From: Anaerolineales bacterium
Lineage (GTDB): Bacteria > Chloroflexota > Anaerolineae > Anaerolineales > E44-bin32
DNA: 35,923 nucleotides
Reading direction: 5' to 3'
NCBI GenBank assembly: GCA_004376895.1
Contig: SOIH01000185.1
Span: forward strand, 1 to 35,923
Shown: positions 1 to 8,271 of the stretch, piece after piece
How the letters are laid out: each line of letters starts with the position of its first letter
Position numbering within the stretch: the stretch's first letter is position 1
Notes under the pieces: model-generated
What the model was told of the DNA's origin: nothing
The model's input: only the letters and a program-made list of their open reading frames with translations
The model's database searches: none
Made by a program: the position numbers and the translations under genes

Positions 1-758
1 GTAACACAGCTAGGATCGACGGCGACGGTGAAGGCGCGCGACTCAGAGAAAGAACCCTGGACGCCCCCATACATTGGGGCTACACGCCAGTAGTAGGTGG
101 TGCAATCGGTTAGCTCATCGGTAAGTACATAGGTGCCGGGGATGCCGAACTCTCCCAACAGGTTCGTACCGCTGAAGCCCGAATCAGTTTGCAGGTCGAC
201 GAAGTAGCCCTCGGGCAAACACTGAGGTTCGCCTACCTGGTAGTGCAGTTCGGCGTACAGCTCCCCAATGACCTCGCCCGGATCGGGCGAGAGCAGTTCC
301 GGAGCGCCCATCTCACCGGCGGTCGCACACAGAGGCCCGGTGAAGAATACGCGTGTAGACGAGTCCGGTCCATTCACCCCGTCGGTCCAGGCGCGCACCT
401 TCCAGAAGTACTCGGTGGACGGCTCCAGGGCCATTTGAGGATAAGGGGCATCGCTCAGTGGCCAGGTCAGCTCGCCGTCCGTCATGCCTGCCCGAGAGTT
501 GCCAAAATGCCGGTCGGGAGAGATTAGAAGTTTGAACTGTTCGGGAGTGCAGTCTGGATCAAATTCCCACTGAAACAACTCAGGAGTCAAGGTGTCGATC
601 GTAGGGGCAGTGCCGACATTGGAATAGTGACCGGGGGAGGTGATCGTAGGTGGTTCCAGATCCGCGGGTGTACAGGGGTCCGCGCTGGGACGGTTGCAGG
701 CCGTAAGCCCGAGCCCCAATACGAGCAGCGAGGATAGCAGCAACAGCTTCTTCGTCAT
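1..758 (-). CDS. Secreted lipoprotein with fibronectin-III-like repeats (C-terminus truncated by window start)
   Basis: Reading the minus strand from ATG at 758: MTKKLLLLSSLLVLGLGLTACNRPSADPC..., a signal peptide with LTAC lipobox; SD AAGGAG upstream; repeated motifs ...STEYFWKVRAW... and ...CTTYYWRVAPMYGG... typical of FN3-type repeats; frame is open to base 1. Missing from the ORF track because it has no stop in the window. Confidence 0.8.
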   Translation of the reverse strand, partial: MTKKLLLLSSLLVLGLGLTACNRPSADPCTPADLEPPTITSPGHYSNVGTAPTIDTLTPELFQWEFDPDCTPEQFKLLISPDRHFGNSRAGMTDGELTWPLSDAPYPQMALEPSTEYFWKVRAWTDGVNGPDSSTRVFFTGPLCATAGEMGAPELLSPDPGEVIGELYAELHYQVGEPQCLPEGYFVDLQTDSGFSGTNLLGEFGIPGTYVLTDELTDCTTYYWRVAPMYGGVQGSFSESRAFTVAVDPSCV

Positions 759-857
759 GACCATTCTCCTTGCGTTGGTTACAGGCCACCAATAAAAATG
801 GGTCTGCAGGAACGGTGTCAGGGAGCTTCTATGTATAGAACGTGAAACTTCTCAATT

Positions 858-873
858 TGTGACAGTGGTCACG
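858..873. promoter_or_regulatory. CRP/FNR-family-like palindrome TGTGA-N6-TCACG
   Basis: tgtgacagtggtcacg between the divergent lipoprotein gene and the pheST leader; GTGA-N6-TCAC core. Confidence 0.4.
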
Positions 874-1057
874 AGCTTTGATGAATTGTATTCATCCCGT
901 AGAAACGCGCTACTCAGCGAGAATCATCCATCTTTGCTAGATGCCCCATTAACTAGTGAAGGACCAAGACCCTTGGTTAATGTTCTAATGGTTCGGTTTT
1001 ATTGAGCGTGCTTAACAATCCACGGATTGAAGGGGAAGTGTCGAATGCGGGTGATGG

Positions 1058-1086
1058 TTGACACAGGCTTTGAAATGGGCATAATT
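1058..1086 (+). promoter_or_regulatory. Putative sigma70-type promoter of the pheST T-box transcript
   Basis: TTGACA (1058-1063), 17 nt, ATAATT (1081-1086), just upstream of T-box Stem I. Confidence 0.5.
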
Positions 1087-1107
1087 GGAGTCGTAACCTA
1101 TAAAGGC

Positions 1108-1398
1108 TAAGACTGAGGAAAGTAGGCGGATCGAACTCGCCAGAGAGGCTGGGGCGTGGCTGGAACCCTGGTCCGAGAGAGTCCCGTTGAAGTTCCCTCA
1201 TGAGCCGCTCGGGGGAACGCCTCGCGAGAGGCCAGTAGTTCGGGCCGGAACCCCACCGTTAGCGACGGGGACCTGATCGCCGTATGTTGAGATTTGCAGC
1301 GGCGGCCGTCGGGATTGAGAGGGCCCTTAGGGGTCAACAAGGGTGGTACCGCGGGATTGCTCTCCCGTCCCTTGATCGGGCGGGGGTGTTTTGTTTAA
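1108..1398 (+). promoter_or_regulatory. T-box leader (tRNA-Phe responsive) upstream of pheST
   Basis: Stem I base tgagg(1114)/cctca(1196); AGTA...AGAGAGG...GCGTGGCTGGAA distal motifs; specifier loop with TTC (Phe) at 1193-1195; T-box bulge GGGTGGTACCGCGG with TGGT at 1344-1347 complementary to an ACCA tRNA end; terminator downstream. Confidence 0.92.
1364..1396 (+). terminator. T-box intrinsic terminator
   Basis: CCCGTCC-cttgatc-GGGCGGG stem followed by gggtgttttgttt. Confidence 0.75.
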
Positions 1399-1440
1399 AG
1401 CGCCGTCTGAAACGGCGCGAGTGAGTGAAAAGGAGCATCG

Positions 1441-2466
1441 ATGCTGAAACGTCTGGACGAACTTGAACGGGAGGCACTTAAGAATCTGGAGGAAGCGTTG
1501 GATGAACACACGCTTCAAGCCTGGAAGGTAAGCTACCTGGGACGTGCGGCCGAACTGGGAAAGATCACCGAGAGTCTGCGGGAGCTGTCGAAAGAGGAAC
1601 GTCCTGCTGTTGGGCGGCGCGCGAATGAGGTCAAGAAGGCGTTAGAAGCCGCCTATGAAGGGCGCGAAACGTCCATGCAGCAAGCCGCGGTAGAAAGAAG
1701 TTTGAGGGAAGAACGACTGGATGTCACCTTGCCCGGCCGCAGCATGTCGCGCGGCAGGATCCACCCTGCCAACCAGATGCTTCGCCGCATCTATGCGATC
1801 TTCGCCGAGATGGGCTTCCAAATCTACCGTTCACGCGAGGTGGAGACGGATGAATATAACTTTGGTCTCTTGAACATGCCCCCCTTTCACCCTGCCCGGG
1901 ACCTCTGGGACACCTTTTACACCACCGGAGAGGGCGTGCTCTTACGAACGCACACTTCTCCAGGGCAGATACTCGTGATGCGCGAGCGTGCTCCAGAGCC
2001 GATACGCGTAATCCTGCCGGGGATGTGCTATCGCTATGAGCAGATCTCGGCTCGGTCGGAGATCCAATTCAATCAAGTCGAAGGGTTGGCGATCGGAAAG
2101 AATATCACCTTTACCGACCTGAAAGGAACGCTAGTCGCCTTTGCTCGCCGTCTATATGGAGATGAGGTACGCACGCGCTTTCGAGCGGCCCACTTCCCCT
2201 TTACAGAGCCCTCAGCCGAGATGGATATCGAGTGTTTCGTCTGTGACGGTGAGGGATGTGGGGTATGTAAGAAGACCGGGTGGCTGGAGGTCCTGGGTTG
2301 CGGCATGGTCCACCCTACCGTGCTGGCCAACGGGGGCTACGATCCTGAGATCGTCTCCGGCTTTGCTTTCGGCATGGGACCTGAACGCATCGCCATGAAT
2401 ATTCACCGTATTGACGACATCCGCAACTTCTGGGCGAATGATCTGAGATTCTTACAGCAATTCTGA
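1441..2466 (+). CDS. pheS: Phenylalanyl-tRNA synthetase alpha subunit
   Basis: 341 aa; class II aaRS motifs (e.g. HPARDLWDTFYT..., GGYDPEIVSGFAFGMGPERIAM); SD AAAAGGAG. Confidence 0.97.
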   Translation: MLKRLDELEREALKNLEEALDEHTLQAWKVSYLGRAAELGKITESLRELSKEERPAVGRRANEVKKALEAAYEGRETSMQQAAVERSLREERLDVTLPGRSMSRGRIHPANQMLRRIYAIFAEMGFQIYRSREVETDEYNFGLLNMPPFHPARDLWDTFYTTGEGVLLRTHTSPGQILVMRERAPEPIRVILPGMCYRYEQISARSEIQFNQVEGLAIGKNITFTDLKGTLVAFARRLYGDEVRTRFRAAHFPFTEPSAEMDIECFVCDGEGCGVCKKTGWLEVLGCGMVHPTVLANGGYDPEIVSGFAFGMGPERIAMNIHRIDDIRNFWANDLRFLQQF

Positions 2467-2506
2467 GCCCCAATCGGGCTTTAAATAGGATGACAAGGGA
2501 GGCTTC

Positions 2507-5065
2507 ATGAAAGTTCCCATAACTTGGCTGCGCGAGTTTGTCGATATTGAACTTCCAATTCCCGAGCTAGCCCACAGGCTGACTCTGGCCGGACTGGAGG
2601 TGGAGGAGATCCGCTTTGTTGGACTTCCACAACCAGAGGAAAAGATAGAGGGCCATACCGGTCGCAAGCGAAGCATCGGAACGAACGTAACAGGACTAGC
2701 ATGGGACCCCGAAAAATTCGTCGTCGGGGCGGTGTTAGAAGTCATGCCTCATCCGGACGCAGATCGCCTGGTGCTGTGCCGTTTGGATGATGGTGAACAG
2801 GAACACACCGTGCTCACCGGCGCGCCCAATCTTTTCCCCTATAAAGGGCAAGGAACCCTGAAGAACCCTTTGAAGGTAGCCTACGCACGCGAAGGAGCCA
2901 CACTTTTCGATGGCCATATCTCTGGTTGGGAAACCTTCACGCTCAAGCGGGCGAAGATCCGCGGGGTAGAGTCTTATTCGATGGCCTGTTCGGAAAAAGA
3001 ACTCGGTATCTCTGAGGAACATGAGGGCATTATCATCCTCGACGAGGACGCGCCGGTTGGGCAGCCACTCGTGGAGTACATGGGTGATGCGGTCCTAGAT
3101 ATCACGCTCACGCCCAATGTATCCCGCAATGCCAACATCCTGGGGGTGGCACGGGAGGTAGCTGCGCTGACAGGGGCGGCGCTGAATGAGCCCTCCTACG
3201 AAGTCCCATGGAAGGGTCCTTCGATCGATGGGCGGGTGAGCATCGATATCCGCAATCCCGAACTGAACCCGCGCTTCGTACTGGGACTTGTTGAGGGGGT
3301 AGATGTTGGACCCAGCCCATACTGGGTGCAGCTCCGCCTGCAATTAGCAGGGATGCGGCCGATCAATAATATCGTTGATGCCACGAACTACGTCATGCTT
3401 GAAATTGGCGAACCTCTGCACGCGTTTGACTTCGATGTCCTCGTCGAACGCGCCGGTGGAAACGCGCCGGAGATCATCACCCGGCTTCCGGAATCGAAGG
3501 AGCGCATAACCACACTCGACGGCGTCGAGCGGTCACTGGACGATTTCACGGTCTTAGTGACCGATAGCGCCGGGGCGCTTTCGATCGCCGGCGTGATGGG
3601 GGGCGCCGAGTCAGAGGTTAGTGAGAAGACCACCCGCGTTTTGCTTGAGGGGGCTTCCTGGAATTTCATCAACATCCGCCGGACGGCAGGGTCGCAGAAC
3701 CTACAATCCGAAGCCTCCTACCGTTTCGAGCGCGGAGTTCCCCCGGCGATGGCGGAACGGGGGGTCAAGCGCAGCCTGTCCCGGATCCAACAATTTGCCG
3801 GTGGCGAAATCGCCCAGGGGCTTGTTGACGAATATCCATTGCCGCCAGAGCCGTCGATTGTAGAGATTTCCCCAGTTGATGTGGAGCGCTCGCTCGGGAT
3901 CCGACTTGAGATCGATGCTATCGAGGAAATACTCGGTCGGCTCGGTTTTGAGATCGAGAACAAAGGGGAAAAGCTGCATGTGACAACGCCAGATCATCGC
4001 ATGGATATCGGTGAGGGCATCGTAGGTGTTGCAGACTTGATGGAAGAAGTGGCACGGATCTATGGTTACGACCGTCTGCCGGAGACAATGATCTCTGATG
4101 AGATCCCGCCTCAGTACAGCAATACAGCCCTGGAGCGTGAGGAGCAAATCCGAAACCTGCTCGCTGGTCTTGATTTACAGGAGATCGTAACCTATCGCCT
4201 AACAGCCCCAGACCATGAAGCTAGAATCTTGCCCACCGGGATGAAACCCGACGATAGACCGTATATCCAATTAGAGAATCCAATCAGCGTCGACCGTATG
4301 GTCATGCGCCACAGCTTATTAGCAAGCGTACTGGAAATCGTGGAAAGCAACGCCCGTTTCCAGGAGCGCATCGCCGTGTTCGAAATTGGACCGGTTTATT
4401 TGTCTGCTGAAGAGGGTGAACTCCCGGTCGAATCGCTCAAACTCGCCATAGCGCTAACCGGACCGCGCGCGCTTCCTTCCTGGCGGGAACCATCATCAAA
4501 GGAATTCGACTTTTTCGATTTAAAGGGCATTCTCGAGGCGTTGTTCGAAGGTCTTAAGGTCGGGATAGTGGAGTATTCCCCGGGGGAACACCCATCATTT
4601 CATCCCGGAAAATGCGCGCGGATATTGGTCGATGGAAAGCAAGCGGGTGTTATGGGAGAGCTTCACCCTCTAGTGAAGGAGCGCTACAATTTTCAGTCCT
4701 TTCCTCTTCTTGCTGCAGAATTGGATGTAGAAATGGTCATCCATGCGATCCCTGAATCGATTGACGTGGAATTGGTCAAGGCCTTCCCGCCCGTATTGGA
4801 AGATCTCGCGATCGTCGTCGATGAGGCAATCCCAGCGGAACGAGTCCTTGGCGTCATCCGGAAAGCGGGAGGGGATCTGCTGGAGGACATCCGCCTCTTC
4901 GATCTCTACCGGGGCGAACAAATCGAGGCGGATAAGAAGAGTCTGGCATATGCCCTGACGTATCAGGCTCTGGATCGAACATTGACAGATGAAGAAGTGG
5001 CAGGGCTGCGGAAGAAAATCGTTAAGGCGTTAGAGAAAGAACTCGGCGCCTACCTGCGATCTTAG
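2507..5065 (+). CDS. pheT: Phenylalanyl-tRNA synthetase beta subunit
   Basis: 852 aa; MKVPITWLREFVDIELP start, CSEKELGI, B5 and C-terminal FDX-ACB region; follows pheS. Confidence 0.97.
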   Translation: MKVPITWLREFVDIELPIPELAHRLTLAGLEVEEIRFVGLPQPEEKIEGHTGRKRSIGTNVTGLAWDPEKFVVGAVLEVMPHPDADRLVLCRLDDGEQEHTVLTGAPNLFPYKGQGTLKNPLKVAYAREGATLFDGHISGWETFTLKRAKIRGVESYSMACSEKELGISEEHEGIIILDEDAPVGQPLVEYMGDAVLDITLTPNVSRNANILGVAREVAALTGAALNEPSYEVPWKGPSIDGRVSIDIRNPELNPRFVLGLVEGVDVGPSPYWVQLRLQLAGMRPINNIVDATNYVMLEIGEPLHAFDFDVLVERAGGNAPEIITRLPESKERITTLDGVERSLDDFTVLVTDSAGALSIAGVMGGAESEVSEKTTRVLLEGASWNFINIRRTAGSQNLQSEASYRFERGVPPAMAERGVKRSLSRIQQFAGGEIAQGLVDEYPLPPEPSIVEISPVDVERSLGIRLEIDAIEEILGRLGFEIENKGEKLHVTTPDHRMDIGEGIVGVADLMEEVARIYGYDRLPETMISDEIPPQYSNTALEREEQIRNLLAGLDLQEIVTYRLTAPDHEARILPTGMKPDDRPYIQLENPISVDRMVMRHSLLASVLEIVESNARFQERIAVFEIGPVYLSAEEGELPVESLKLAIALTGPRALPSWREPSSKEFDFFDLKGILEALFEGLKVGIVEYSPGEHPSFHPGKCARILVDGKQAGVMGELHPLVKERYNFQSFPLLAAELDVEMVIHAIPESIDVELVKAFPPVLEDLAIVVDEAIPAERVLGVIRKAGGDLLEDIRLFDLYRGEQIEADKKSLAYALTYQALDRTLTDEEVAGLRKKIVKALEKELGAYLRS

Positions 5066-5677
5066 TCTTTCTCCTCGGATAAGGCTTCGGCGCGTTGGAT
5101 CGCCATAGAAGCAAGTTGTGCCACGACCATCAGTAAATGGTGGTCTTCGGTTGAAAAATCTCGGTCACCGAGTTTGTTGATCGCTTCGATCACACCGAGA
5201 ATGCGCTCGCCATCAAGGAGAGGCACACAAACAAGTGCTTGCGTGTGAAAACCCATAGTTTCATCAACTTGGTTGAAGAAACGAGGGTCTTTGCGCACAT
5301 CGAGGACAATTGCGGGTTCACGATTATCCGCCACCCATCCGGCGATACCCTTCCCGGGTGGCAGCTTGTAGCCCTGAAGGCGATCACGTGCTTCGCCGCG
5401 GACAACAACGAATACCAATTCCTCAGTCTCATCGTCTCGCAGGAGCAGCGAACCATCGCGTGTTCCCAAGACTGCCAAAGCGGATCCTAATAGATCATCA
5501 AGGACATGGATCAAGTTTGTTTGAGGTCCCATGCGCTGGATCAGATCCTGGATGGCGCTTAAGCCGCGCACGGAGGAGCGCAGGATTGTCAGCTCCTCTC
5601 GTAGTTCTTGATTCTCCTGGTTTAGTCGGGAGACCTCTGTTTGCAGAAAGCGTAGGGGGTCGCGGGTATCTACCATG
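5062..5677 (-). CDS. Coiled-coil plus GAF-domain protein
   Basis: ORF 5062..5733; likely start ATG at 5677 (MVDTRDPLRFLQTEV...) with SD AAAGGA; GAF motifs (GIAGWVADNREPAIVLDVRKDPRF...TQALVCVPLLDGERILGVIEAINK). Confidence 0.85.
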
Positions 5678-5802
5678 ATGGGTCCTTTAGATAGGTTGAT
5701 ATTAGCACAAGTAGAATTCCCAGGAAAGTTCATTTCTGGACGGATCTCACCGAAATATCGCCTTTGGGGATTATCCCCGAGTTGGATTAATATGCGGTGG
5801 CT

Positions 5803-5836
5803 TGCACATCGGGCATGATATGATGCCCGTCATGCA
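5803..5836. promoter_or_regulatory. 34-bp interrupted palindrome in a divergent intergenic region
   Basis: TGCAcatCGGGCATgatatgATGCCCGtcaTGCA, symmetric about 5819.5. Confidence 0.45.
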
Positions 5837-5931
5837 CTCGTTAGGGCGAAAACGCCGATTGTACAATAATGGGGAGCGAGGGCGGTCCTTACTCTTAAAT
5901 GAGGTATCAGCGTGGAGGGAATAACTGTGTG

Positions 5932-6357
5932 ATGAATATATATTTCTCATGCTCTCTCACAGGAGGGAGGCAGGACGAATCAGTCTACATGACGATTGTG
6001 GGTCATCTATTGGAGATTGGACATGACGTGCCCACCGCGCACCTCGCTCATCCGCAGGTGATGGATTTGGAGCGCGTTGTAGACGCCGGAGAAGTCTATG
6101 AGCGGGACATGGCCTGGATCGAAGCCTGTGATGCGGTTATTGCTGAGGTGAGTACGCCATCACACGGAGTGGGGTATGAGATCGCTGTAGCGCTCAAGCG
6201 GGGAAAACCGGTGCTGTGCTGTTACCGTGACGGTGTGACTGTGTCGAAGATGATCACAGGAAACGACTCGAAAAGGCTGACGCTATGCACCTATCAAGGG
6301 ACTGAAGACGCGCTGACGGCGATTGATGATTTTCTGCAAGCGCTGCCTGGCGCATGA
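5932..6357 (+). CDS. Nucleoside 2-deoxyribosyltransferase family protein, DNPH1/Rcl-like 2'-deoxynucleoside 5'-phosphate N-hydrolase
   Basis: MNIYFSCSLTGGRQDESVYMTIV...AEVSTPSHGVGYEIAVAL... resembles the YFxxSIRGGR / AEVTQPSLGVGYE motifs of DNPH1; start refined from ORF 5899. Confidence 0.75.
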   Translation: MNIYFSCSLTGGRQDESVYMTIVGHLLEIGHDVPTAHLAHPQVMDLERVVDAGEVYERDMAWIEACDAVIAEVSTPSHGVGYEIAVALKRGKPVLCCYRDGVTVSKMITGNDSKRLTLCTYQGTEDALTAIDDFLQALPGA

Positions 6358-6379
6358 GAGAGACTGAGGGTAAGTTCGC

Positions 6380-6413
6380 ATCCCCCGAGAAGAAATTGGG
6401 GGATTTTGTTTTA
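6380..6413 (+). terminator. Intrinsic terminator
   Basis: ATCCCCC-gagaagaaatt-GGGGGAT followed by ttttgtttt, downstream of the DNPH1-like gene. Confidence 0.75.
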
Positions 6414-6485
6414 TCCAGCGTGCAGTGCCAATAATTGTGGGCGCGAATTTGCTTGCGTGTTGTGTTTGTTGATATTGAGTTGTTT

Positions 6486-6749
6486 TCACACAGCTTCGAC
6501 GCTCTTTATGTCGGGGAAGAACTGACGGACCGAACCCTCTACCCAACCGCGGAGTGTCCCTTCTGAGAGATGACAACCCTCGCAGGCACCGCCCATCTTC
6601 ACCTTAAGAACCTCCCCGTCGAAGGAAACCAAACGTACCCATCCACCGTGATATTGCTCGATGTATGAACTGACGACTTCCAACAACGCCCGCATTCGCT
6701 CTTCCGGCGGGGCGTCTATGTCATGGCTATGATTGGCTGTTATTGACAT
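6486..6749 (-). CDS. NifU C-terminal-domain (Fe-S scaffold-like) protein
   Basis: 87 aa with GGACEGCHLSEGTLRGWVE (CxxC NifU-C motif); SD GGAGG. Confidence 0.85.
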   Translation of the reverse strand: MSITANHSHDIDAPPEERMRALLEVVSSYIEQYHGGWVRLVSFDGEVLKVKMGGACEGCHLSEGTLRGWVEGSVRQFFPDIKSVEAV

Positions 6750-6779
6750 ACCTGCCTCCGATCGTGGGTTTGTGCTTTC

Positions 6780-7250
6780 TCAAAGCGCCTTGGTGGCGAC
6801 ACCATCCCTCAGTAATCTAACCACATGTGCATGCGTATTTTGCAGTCGCTGCGCGATCACATCTGCTAAACGTTCAAGGATGACCACGCCCGCATCAGGA
6901 TGTTTCTCGCATAACATGGTGAGGTCCTCGCCCTTAATGCTCAAGACCAGACTTGGTTTAATGCTTACAGCACAGGACGTGTAACTCTTGCGCCCGAGTG
7001 CCGCGGACCAGCCGAAAACACCCCCTTCTTCGATCTCGGTCACAGGTATCACGTCCCCATCATGAGGCTTAAAGCGGATAGCCACCTTGCCCGAGATCAA
7101 GAAGTATAACCTCTCGGCGCGGGCATCCTGCTCGAAGATCACATCACCTTCTCCAAAGGTTTCTGAGTCAAATCTTTTTGCCAGGAGATTGAGGTGTTTT
7201 GTGTCGAGCCCCTTAAATAGAGGTAGCGAATTGAACGTATCCCGGTTCAT
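6780..7250 (-). CDS. Cyclic nucleotide-binding domain protein (no recognisable HTH)
   Basis: 156 aa; LPLFKGLDTKHLNLLAKRF...GEGDVIFEQDARAERLYFLISGKVAI... cNMP-binding fold; C-terminus too short for a Crp HTH. Confidence 0.85.
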   Translation of the reverse strand: MNRDTFNSLPLFKGLDTKHLNLLAKRFDSETFGEGDVIFEQDARAERLYFLISGKVAIRFKPHDGDVIPVTEIEEGGVFGWSAALGRKSYTSCAVSIKPSLVLSIKGEDLTMLCEKHPDAGVVILERLADVIAQRLQNTHAHVVRLLRDGVATKAL

Positions 7251-7388
7251 AGCCTTAGTTCAGCAGGTGGCGACTTCAGTGTAGTTTGGCTGTTAATGGG
7301 CTTCGAAGTGGATTCTTTCCCGATCTGTACGACAACCGTCACATCCTTCGGATTATGGGTCCTATTGCACAGCCTCAAGAAAAATACC

Positions 7389-7417
7389 TTGACGCAACAT
7401 CTAATTGTAGGTATATT
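7389..7417 (+). promoter_or_regulatory. Putative promoter TTGACG-N17-TATATT
   Basis: TTGACG 7389-7394, exact 17-nt spacer, TATATT 7412-7417; the expected start falls at the base of the hairpin beginning at 7421. Confidence 0.5.
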
Positions 7418-7420
7418 ATC

Positions 7421-7475
7421 AAACACAGGCAGGCATCTGGGTGCCCCCCTCACCTAGATGTTTGTCTGTGTTTTT
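7421..7475 (+). ncRNA. Candidate minimal hairpin RNA (23-bp stem plus U-tract) with its own promoter
   Basis: AAACACAGGCAGGCAUCUGGGUG / CACCUAGAUGUUUGUCUGUGUUU pair in all 23 positions (19 WC, 4 G-U); loop CCCCCCU; followed by T run. No + strand gene is nearby upstream. Confidence 0.4.
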
Positions 7476-7597
7476 AACTAGGATTTTCAGCTTTAATTCT
7501 ATTGAGAAGAATGTGAGAAAGCCGCTAAGTTGTGCCGGGGAAGCTACCTGTTATAGGTCGCTCTTCCCTGCTGAGCGGACCCTCGTGATTTCGGGAT

Positions 7598-8209
7598 TTA
7601 CGAAGAGCGGGTGATCCGGGCGTCTCGTTTAAGGAGCTGTTCCGCTCGTTCTAAGTCTTCCGCTGTGTTTACATTGAAGAAACTCAAACCGGAAGGATCA
7701 AGCTCGGAGAGTTCGGGCTCTTCGATGGGGAGGACATGTACTTTCGGAAAGAAACTAACCATTCGTTGTTCGCCGGATTCCAGCACCGCTTCCACCGCGG
7801 GAAGGCAGCGCACCCTGTTATAAACTGATTGGAGCGGTTCGTACTTGTCCCCATGTTTGGGGACGATCATATCGGCCTCATGCGCTCGGTTGAGAAGGTG
7901 CTCGAGCAATTCACGACTCACGAAAGGTGTATCGCAAGACAAAACCAGGACGACCTCACCCTGCGCAGCTCTAAGAGCGGTTTTGAGACCGTGCAAGGCG
8001 CCAGTGCCGGGGACCTCGTCGGGCGCCATCCGCAGATTGAGATGGGTCAGAGTCTCCGGGCGATTGGTTGTTATCAGGATTTCGTCCGCCAGACCATCGA
8101 CTCGACCGAGCACTCGCTCGATGAGTGGAGTCCCCGCCAGACGGATCAGAGCCTTATCTTCCCCCATACGGCTGGATTTCCCGCCCGCTTGAATAGCAAT
8201 GGTGATCAT
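7598..8209 (-). CDS. mobA: Molybdenum cofactor guanylyltransferase
   Basis: 203 aa; AIQAGGKSSRMGEDKALIRLAG...PGTGALHGLKTAL...LSCDTPF... MobA motifs. Confidence 0.88.
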   Translation of the reverse strand: MITIAIQAGGKSSRMGEDKALIRLAGTPLIERVLGRVDGLADEILITTNRPETLTHLNLRMAPDEVPGTGALHGLKTALRAAQGEVVLVLSCDTPFVSRELLEHLLNRAHEADMIVPKHGDKYEPLQSVYNRVRCLPAVEAVLESGEQRMVSFFPKVHVLPIEEPELSELDPSGLSFFNVNTAEDLERAEQLLKRDARITRSS

Positions 8210-8271
8210 GGCTACATTTTACCCTCGCTGATAACGCCCTGGGGGCGGGTGATATAATTCGCAATAATCTC

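Noticed and set aside
189-527. 112-aa + strand ORF
   Set aside because: Antisense to the clear FN3-type lipoprotein frame; composition looks like shadow coding.
1107-1340. Minus-strand ORFs across the pheST leader
   Set aside because: Region is fully accounted for by the T-box structure.
5310-5678. 122-aa + strand ORF
   Set aside because: Antisense shadow of the GAF gene, no recognisable motif.
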